A model generated the notes under the pieces. The model saw only the letters and a program-made list of their open reading frames with translations. It was not told where the DNA came from and did not search any database. 64,000 nucleotides of DNA, taken from contig JACVTC010000001.1 of NCBI GenBank assembly GCA_016946835.1, positions 542,501 through 606,500 on the forward strand, written 5' to 3'. Shown in pieces: positions 57,807 through 64,000 of this stretch. This DNA is from Neocallimastix lanati (nom. inval.) (Eukaryota; Neocallimastigomycota; Neocallimastigomycetes; Neocallimastigales; Neocallimastigaceae). A program made the position numbers and the translations under genes. Position 1 is the first letter of the stretch. The number at the start of each line of letters is the position of its first letter.

Positions 57807-59669
57807 ATGGGGAGTAAGTGCTCTCCCCTAAACCAAAACACTAAAAATACAAAACATTATTACGTGGACGCGATTAAAAGAAAAAGTGTAGAATTACCTC
57901 TAGATACACCTATTAGAAAATCCAAATCCAATTCGGCTAAGGAAAGTACTTTTAAAACAAATGAAAAACAGCAGGAAATGGAAGACCAAACGAATTTTGA
58001 AGTTGATGTACCTAATAGAAAAGTAATTAATCCTCACTTACGTAAGCGTTCCACTGATAAAAATTTTAATAATTCTATTAATAGTAATAATGATAATTAT
58101 TTTATTAATAATTCTTATATTAATTCTAATAATAATTCAAATAATAATAATTCAAATAATTTAAATACTTATAATTCTAATAAGTCAAATAATAATTCTA
58201 ATTTTAATAATAATTCTAATAATTCTAATAATTCTAATAATTCTAATAATTCTAATAATTCTAATAATATTTCTAATAAATTTAATAATATTTCTAATAA
58301 AAATAATATTTCTAATAAATTTAATAATATTTCTAATAAATTTAATAATATTTCTAATAAAAATAATATTTCTAATAAAAATAATATTTCTAATAATAAT
58401 TCTGAATTAAATTCTTTTAATACTAATACAAATTCTAATATTTTAATTAATAATAATTCTAATAAATTAAACTATAATTATAATACTAATTTAATTAATG
58501 ATTCTAACAAAATTTCCGATAATAATAATTCTATAAAAATGAATACTAATGAAGAAAATTTATTAATTAATTATAATGAAAATTCTTTTAATAATAATTC
58601 TAATGATTCTAATAATAAAATTTTAATTAATAATAAATTTGATAATCTTAAAAATTTTAATAATGATACTTTAAATAATTATTCTAATTCTAATCAAAAG
58701 TTAAATAACTTAAATTCTTATACTGATGATTTTAACCCTAATGATCTTAATAATTTTAATAAAAATTTAATTAATCCAAAAAAATTAAAAGTTGGGACCA
58801 ATAAAAAGAACGTCCAATTTAATATTAAAGATCCTCCTGATACATGTGACCATGATGACGATACTAATAATAATAATAAAAGTAAAAAGATAGAAAAACA
58901 TATATTATTAACTAATAAATATACTATTGAATCTTATAATTTATCTAAAGATTTAGCAAATACTAAACGTGATATTACATATGCCCAGTTATTAGATATT
59001 TCTCCCAAAGCACGAGCTGATTTAATTAAAAATTTAAAATTAGAAAAATTAAAAATTTCTAGTACTATGAAAATAGAGGATAATTTTGTTTATAATTATG
59101 AATATGATGAAATTAAAAATAATAATTTTAAAGAAGACGACTTAGGTATTGTTCTAGCCTCTGTCGATCATGTTGAAAATAAATTGCTCATAGATTCCGG
59201 TAGCAATTTAAATCTTATTTCAGTTGATTGTTTTAATTCTTTACCTGGCCAATACGAAACTGTTGGTATTTGTCATGGTTGTATTTGCGAAGCTTTAGGT
59301 GATGATACAGTCACTGACGCCATAGTTATTCGTCTTAATGTTCTTATTAATAATTATTCTTTTTATGCAAACTTTTGTGTTATTAACCATAATACTAATT
59401 ATTTCGATTTGTTAATTGGTCTTAAAACTATAGCAAATATAACTTCCTATATATTACAATATAACCAAGGTAATTCTTCTATGTACGAAAAACATAATTT
59501 TAATGATCTATGTCAATTAAAAGGACAAATAAATCAATTGAAAAATAATACAATAAAATATATTGATAATATACTAGACAATAAAAGTGAAGAATATAAT
59601 AATAATACTTATAAAATATATTCCATTAATACTATTAATTATAATAATATTAATAATGTTAAATATTAG
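57807..59669 (+). CDS. Asn-rich protein with C-terminal retropepsin domain, gypsy element M
   Basis: 620 residues from ATG 57807. Residues about 1-85 are mixed and charged. About 90-330 is low complexity, mostly Asn with Ser, Lys, Phe and Ile, written as AAT/TCT repeats; part of 58180-58420 is a degenerate tandem repeat of NNISNK-like units. About 365-440 is ordinary sequence (KYTIESYNLSKDLANTKRD, ISPKARADLIKNL). Residues about 450-560 are an aspartic protease: LLIDSGSNLNLIS (59191-59229) holds the catalytic DSG, and YFDLLIGL near 59400-59423 fits the conserved second motif. It would cut the polyprotein. Normal gypsy polymerase domains do not follow, since copia element F starts three bases after the stop. 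Confidence 0.75.
   Translation: MGSKCSPLNQNTKNTKHYYVDAIKRKSVELPLDTPIRKSKSNSAKESTFKTNEKQQEMEDQTNFEVDVPNRKVINPHLRKRSTDKNFNNSINSNNDNYFINNSYINSNNNSNNNNSNNLNTYNSNKSNNNSNFNNNSNNSNNSNNSNNSNNSNNISNKFNNISNKNNISNKFNNISNKFNNISNKNNISNKNNISNNNSELNSFNTNTNSNILINNNSNKLNYNYNTNLINDSNKISDNNNSIKMNTNEENLLINYNENSFNNNSNDSNNKILINNKFDNLKNFNNDTLNNYSNSNQKLNNLNSYTDDFNPNDLNNFNKNLINPKKLKVGTNKKNVQFNIKDPPDTCDHDDDTNNNNKSKKIEKHILLTNKYTIESYNLSKDLANTKRDITYAQLLDISPKARADLIKNLKLEKLKISSTMKIEDNFVYNYEYDEIKNNNFKEDDLGIVLASVDHVENKLLIDSGSNLNLISVDCFNSLPGQYETVGICHGCICEALGDDTVTDAIVIRLNVLINNYSFYANFCVINHNTNYFDLLIGLKTIANITSYILQYNQGNSSMYEKHNFNDLCQLKGQINQLKNNTIKYIDNILDNKSEEYNNNTYKIYSINTINYNNINNVKY
58080..58420 (+). repeat. AAT/TCT trinucleotide-type coding repeat
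   Basis: Degenerate tandem array of AATAATTCT and of the longer AATATTTCTAATAAATTTAAT unit (five or more copies at 58265-58400). It keeps the reading frame as multiples of three, encoding Asn/Ser and N-I-S-N-K text. Confidence 0.8.
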
Positions 59670-59672
59670 CAA

Positions 59673-59920
59673 TGTTATATGAACATTATGCATAACATAT
59701 CTAATATGCCACACAAGCCTCATTAATAATAACCTTATTTTGTATATAGTTATTTTATAGTTTAATTAAAATTAAATTATTTTTTTTCTTGTTGATTTTA
59801 TAATAATAAAGATATATGTATTTTTCTAAATAAATAAATAAATAAAAATATATATTAAATATATATTAAAACACTGGGTGTAATACTTGTTCGTGTTCTC
59901 TGAATCCACAACCTTGAACA
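59673..59920 (+). repeat. 5' LTR of copia element F
   Basis: 248 bases starting TGTTATATGAACATTATG and ending CAACCTTGAACA. The tRNA-Lys-type primer site follows at once. The partner LTR is beyond the window. Confidence 0.8.
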
Positions 59921-59935
59921 GATTAAGAGTCTCAT
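59921..59935 (+). promoter_or_regulatory. Primer-binding site of copia F, complementary to tRNA-Lys(CUU) anticodon arm
   Basis: GATTAAGAGTCTCAT, identical to that of element C at 15781-15795. Confidence 0.75.
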
Positions 59936-60048
59936 TCGACTCTAAGAGACAACTCGAATATATAAATCCTTTAAGGAGATATTAAATTTATTTATTTTAA
60001 AATAAACTATAATTTTATTAAAAATTGTTAAAACATTTAATTCTTAAG

Positions 60049-60795
60049 ATGGGAGGAAAATCTAAAAAAGGTTTCATAAAGGAAGATAGTTCCCAATCAT
60101 CACAGAATAATGAAGATGAAATAAATGAAACAAATCAAGATTACGAAGAAAGTACATCTTCTACCCCTAAGGTCAGTACAGTACAAAATAATAATACCAG
60201 TAACACTGTAATAATTGATATGACCAAGAAATCCGTGTTTAACTATACAAATTTTGGGCTCACTACTGAAAACTTTCAAAGGTGGCTTAAAGCTTTAAAA
60301 AGACATTTAACAGCTTTAAAGTTAATCCAATATATTAATGTTAAAATTGATCCTAATAATATGGAAGAAATCCAAAATGAAGAAGACAACGCAACTCAAT
60401 CCATTATTGAAAACAGTTTGGACGACCCAACAAGTAAATTTATCATTGACTGTCAAACAGCTTATGAAATGATAGAAGAACTGAAAAGTAGATTTGACCA
60501 GTCAGGCCCATCAAAATTATATAAAATCGAATATAAAATAAAAACATTAAAAATAGAAAATAATGATTATAAATTATATTTGAATAATTTAAATACACTC
60601 TTCGAATCACACAAAAGGGAAGCTAATAAACTGGGCAAGTCAACGTTAGATGAAGAAACCAAAATATTATTCGCCGCTGATGAACTTGTCAAAATTGGAA
60701 TCCATCCAATAAATTTAATCCAATTTAAAACCTTTAGTGACTTGAAGAATTCAATTATTACCATGGAAGTATTTATTAAAAAATGTAATGAATAA
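60049..60795 (+). CDS. Copia gag (capsid-like) protein, element F
   Basis: 248 residues from ATG 60049 (MGGKSKKGFIKEDSSQS). The first 60 residues are acidic and Ser/Thr-rich. About residues 65-245 fit the UBN2-type copia gag: FGLTTENFQRWLKALKRHL, an AYEMIEELKSRFDQSG tract, KIEYKIKTLKIENNDYKLYL and KLGKSTLDEETKILFAADEL. It would form the particle. Element C's gag keeps the same order (YRTAYQMIERLKN). The ATG was chosen over earlier non-ATG openings because element C starts with the same MG.K. Confidence 0.75.
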   Translation: MGGKSKKGFIKEDSSQSSQNNEDEINETNQDYEESTSSTPKVSTVQNNNTSNTVIIDMTKKSVFNYTNFGLTTENFQRWLKALKRHLTALKLIQYINVKIDPNNMEEIQNEEDNATQSIIENSLDDPTSKFIIDCQTAYEMIEELKSRFDQSGPSKLYKIEYKIKTLKIENNDYKLYLNNLNTLFESHKREANKLGKSTLDEETKILFAADELVKIGIHPINLIQFKTFSDLKNSIITMEVFIKKCNE

Positions 60796-60830
60796 AAAGA
60801 ATTGAAGAAAATCCAAATCTAAAGAACCAG

Positions 60831-62420
60831 GTGAATGCCGTCAGTAAAACAAATATAAATAAACCAAATAATAAAAATTATGAAATTAAAAATAAAGAAA
60901 ATTATTGCTATATATGTCAAAAAGATGGACATACTACCGACACATGTTTCTTTAATGTTAAAAGAAAAAATAAAAATAGAAACAATCCAAGAAAAAATGA
61001 TATCAGAAAGCAAAAAGGTAGGAAGAATACAAAATTTCATAGCAATAACATTAAAAATGAATCAAATTCAATTGATAGTGAAGATAGTGAAGAAAAAAAT
61101 ACAAACATCGAATTCTCCGGTAATATTATGGTAAATAATATTACACAATCTACCAAAGAAAATGACAAAACTGAATGGATAATTGATTCAGGATGTCCTC
61201 TAAATTTAACAAATGAAATTAGGAAATTAAAAAACACTAAAAATATAAAAAATAAATCAATCACATATCCTAATGGTAAATCCCAAAAAATTAAAAAAGT
61301 TGGAAAATATATTGGAACCTTTGACAACAACTCTTTAGAACTATCAAATGTATATTATGCTGACAATATTAAAAATAATTTGTTATCTACCCATTGTTTT
61401 GTTCTAAAAGGTTACACTCTCATAATGGATTATGACGTTATCAAAAATAAAGATCGTCTACAAATTTATAAAAACAACAAACTGATTTCAACGCTACATG
61501 CAAATGATGACTTCCTATTTACACTAAATACACATAATATAAATAATTATAATTTAATTAACAACACAAATGTAATAAATTTTGATTACGATTTATGGCA
61601 TGCTAGATTAGGACACTTTAATAATAATAAAAATATTCAAGACTTTGTTTTAAAACATACAAATTTACATAATAAAAAGGATTGTTCTCAATGCCATATT
61701 AGTAAAATGAAGAAAAAATCTTTCTATTCATCTTTTAATAAATCAACACATCCATTACAACTTATTCATTCAGATGTTGTTGGAAAATTTATCACATCAT
61801 ACAACGGTTACAATTATTATGTCACATTCTTAGATGACTTCTCAAGAAAATGCTGGATTTATTTATTAAAGAATAAATCCGGTGTATGTAACGCGTTTAT
61901 TCACTTCCATAAGCTAATGAAAAATACCACTAGTTATAACATAGTTACTCTCAAAACCGATAATGGAAGATAATACGATAACGCTAATTTAATAAAATAT
62001 CTTGCGGATAATGGTATTGAATTTATTCATTCTTTACCTAATTGCCCTCAGCAAAATGGTCGTGCAGAACGTCTTAACCAAACCTTAGATAACTGTGTTA
62101 AAACACTCTTATCTTCTGCGAAACTACCTATTAACTTTTGGGATTCAGCAATTTTATGTGCTTGTTGTCTCTATAATCTTAATCCTCATGAAGTCAATAA
62201 CTCTCTTATTCCTGATGAAGTTTTCTTCAACAAGCCTGTTGATATATCCCATTTAAAAGTTTTTGGTTGCAGAGTTTATTTTTATAATAATCATAATAAA
62301 AATAAATTAGAAAATAATACTAAACCAGGTATCTTTCTTGGTTATGCTTCTGACTCTACAGGTTATAAAATCCTTGATATAACTACTAATTCTATTATAT
62401 CTGCAAGTGATGTATATTTT
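60831..62420 (+). other. Protease-integrase region of copia F
   Basis: Contains in order a nucleocapsid zinc knuckle, the aspartic protease active site DSG near 61187, the His-Cys pre-integrase domain (HARLGHF, CSQCHISKMKKKSF near 61597-61720) and the integrase core. Core motifs include HSDVVG near 61767, FLDDFSRKCWIYLL near 61829-61871, KTDNG near 61955 and NGRAERLNQT near 62055. The C-terminal tail FGCRVYFY sits near 62263. In copia this region releases mature proteins and inserts the cDNA. It is broken about twice. Confidence 0.8.
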
Positions 62421-62999
62421 ATGGAAAATATTCCTGGATCTATTGAAACTACTTTCTTATCAAATGATTCCTTTGATTTTGATAATTCACAAATTCAGGG
62501 GGAACATTCAGATAATAATTCACAATTTATGAATAATCAAAATTTAAACAATAACTTAAACAATAATAATTCAAATACCAAGAATATTAATATGAAATAT
62601 TCAAATAATAATAATTTTGAAACTACAGACAATAATAACAATACCGATACCACAGACAATAATAAAAATAATATTACAAATAAACAAAATACTATTGAAA
62701 ATAATGAAAATAATAACAAAAATAATAATAATATTAACACCGATGATAATAATCAAATTAAATTAAATAGTAATGACAATAGTGAAACAAATTCTAACAA
62801 TAGTGAAACAAATTCTAATAACAATAAAAGAAAATTTATTAATGAAAACAATAATGATAACAAAAATAATAATGATGATGTTATTAAAGAAAATAATTTA
62901 AATCCAAAAAAGAAAAACAAAATTTTAAATATTAAACTTAATAATCCATCAAATTATGAGGAAGCAATTAACTCTAAAGAATCAAAACAATGGAAATAA
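62421..62999 (+). other. Asn-rich linker between integrase and RT, copia F
   Basis: About 190 residues. Integrase-tail text (ENIPGSIETTFLSNDSF) comes first, then over 100 residues dominated by Asn with Thr, Asp and Lys, then a basic stretch (NPKKKNKILNIKLNNP) and the start of the RT region (EEAINSKESKQWK). The same poly-Asn linker is found in elements A, D and G. The basic stretch could be a nuclear-localisation signal; this is inference. Confidence 0.7.
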
Positions 63000-63023
63000 G
63001 CTATCAACAAAGAGCATAATAGC

Positions 63024-64000
63024 ATGTATAATCAAAGAGTTATGGAAATAATTAATATTGTTCCTCGCAATGCAACATTAATTGATGGAAGATGGATATT
63101 TACAACAAAAGATGATGGAACAAAAAAGGCAAGATGGGTAGCTAAAGGTTTTAAACAAAGAGAAGGCATAGATTATAATAACACATACTCTCCAACGGTA
63201 CAAGCTGATAGTCTTAGAATAACAATTGCAATAGCTGCCAGATATGATTGGAAATTAAAACAATTAGATATAAAAGCAGCTTACCTTAATGCTAAATTAA
63301 AAGAAAAAATCTACATGAAAATTCCAAAAGGAGATAAAAATTATGACAAAGGTAAGTATTGGTTACTAAAGAAAGCTCTATATGGCTTAAAACAAGCTGG
63401 TAGAGAGTGGAATAATGAAATATCCAAATTCTTAATAAGTATAGGACTTAAACAAATTAATACTGATAAGTGTATATTTACTAAATATAAAAATAATAAA
63501 TTATCATTAGTATTAAGTCTATATGTTAATGATATTTTACTTACAGGAACTGAAGAAGAAATAAAATATGTATCAAACAATCTTCAAAATAAATATCAAA
63601 TTTCAAAATATACAAATGCTGATAAAATAATTGGAATAAACATTTTCAAGACAGATCAAGGATACAAAATTAATCAAATAGATTACATAGAAAAATTAAT
63701 TGAAAAATATAATATGAAGAAAACAAAACCAATCAAATATCCTAGTAGAAAAATTACTAAAGAAGAAAGAGAAATTTCTCCAGAAATTGACAAAACAATC
63801 TATAAATCAATCATAGGAGAATTATTATTTATATCTACTAAAACAAGACCAGATATAGCTTTTGCTGTTAATCAAGCAAGACATTCAGAATATCCAAAAG
63901 AAGTAGATTTAAAATCAGCTCATATGATTTTACAATATTTAAATTCAACAAAAGAAAAATCAATTCATTATAAAGGAGACAAAAATATATCTGTTTAATG
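63024..64000 (+). other. Reverse transcriptase region of copia F, cut by window end
   Basis: Over 320 residues of copia RT (RVT_2): WIFTTKDDGTKKARWVAKGF, KQREGIDYNNTYSPTVQADS, QLDIKAAYLNAKLKEKIYMK, KKALYGLKQAGREWN, the catalytic block near 63521-63545, and TRPDIAFAVNQARHSEYPKE. It would copy element RNA into cDNA. It continues past the right edge into RNase H. Confidence 0.9.

Larger units (their letters stand above)
56372..59672 (+). mobile_element. Ty3/gypsy element M (gag and protease), interrupted
   Basis: Leader motif at 56372, then a gag region beginning about 56537 with a long open part 56662-57804. A second long open frame, 57807-59669, ends in a retropepsin domain. RT, RNase H and integrase are missing from this window. 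Directly after the second frame, copia element F begins at 59673, so the rest may lie beyond its far LTR, outside the window. Few breaks (one or two), hence younger than most copies here. Both frames are unusually rich in Asn, written as AAT in long runs. Confidence 0.8.
59673..64000 (+). mobile_element. Ty1/copia element F, near-complete, runs off the right edge
   Basis: The youngest-looking copia copy. It has a 5' LTR at 59673-59920 and a primer site at 59921-59935. Gag starts at ATG 60049 and runs to about 60830, then a zinc knuckle (CYICQKDGHTTDTC) near 60906. Protease (WIIDSGCPLNL) is at about 61175-61210. Pre-integrase (LWHARLGHFN) lies near 61594-61625 and integrase about 61760-62420 (SDVVGKF, TDNG, PNCPQQNGRAERLNQT, LKVFGCRVYFY, GIFLGYASDSTGY). 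The Asn-rich linker is 62460-62960 and RT 63024 to the window end. The 3' LTR is outside. It has about four breaks. It lies just behind the second frame of gypsy element M. It is the same lineage as element C (both gags open MG.K with Ser-rich starts). Confidence 0.93.

Noticed and set aside
1-64000. Reassigned stop codons as the reason for many interrupted frames.
   Set aside because: Interruptions fall at different residue types in conserved motifs, frame changes are also common, and the longest young frames (56.7-61 kb) use ordinary stops. Decay explains it.

Overview
The window looks like intergenic or heterochromatic DNA from a very A+T-rich eukaryote, most likely a fungus or fungus-like lineage. 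By eye A+T is above 80 % almost everywhere and higher between coding relics. The content is Ty1/copia and Ty3/gypsy LTR retrotransposons, Asn-rich coding tracts, and RNA polymerase III units with A and B boxes. Extremely A+T-rich genomes of this sort occur in anaerobic gut fungi and some microsporidia, but nothing here names the organism. I found no intact host gene, rRNA, CRISPR array or bacterial operon. The only recognisable host-type gene is a broken subtilisin-like protease fragment near 14.0 kb.

Layout. 0-7.7 kb: a gypsy gag-protease relic, two short LTR-start repeats, a reverse-strand copia relic and a gypsy integrase relic. 7.7-12 kb: AT desert with LTR-like repeats, one of which (8561-9329) has a second copy at 42910-43665. 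12-19.5 kb: reverse copia relic, subtilisin pseudogene, gypsy polymerase relic, then a copia element with two LTRs (15604-19529) set into the end of the gypsy relic. 19.5-31 kb: AT desert with a tRNA-derived SINE flanked by target-site duplications (22731-23208), a 163-bp near-perfect inverted repeat 0.8 kb apart (24966-26085) and two strongly decayed copia relics. 31.5-37.5 kb: a reverse copia element. 38-50 kb: unidentified coding remnants, copia and gypsy fragments, a four-copy 146-bp tandem array (45907-46490) and an LTR-like unit holding a tRNA-like sequence (48124-48892). 50.4-54 kb: a forward copia element. 56.3-64 kb: a gypsy element whose gag and protease frames remain long and open, interrupted by a young copia element that runs off the right edge.

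How the parts relate. Three of the copia elements share a 13-base core just inside the 5' LTR. It is complementary to the anticodon arm of a typical eukaryotic tRNA-Lys(CUU), not to a tRNA 3' end, which suggests priming by a tRNA fragment as known for Drosophila copia. The gypsy-like leaders instead share TGGTGGAGA shortly after TTATCA or a similar end, as expected for an ordinary 3'-CCA primer. No new cellular system is evident. The observations most worth a second look are the SINE, the tRNA-Lys-type primer site, the long inverted repeat, the tandem array with its adjoining open frame, and the unidentified coding remnants at 39.8-41.5 kb. All homology calls were made by eye from motifs, without database searches.
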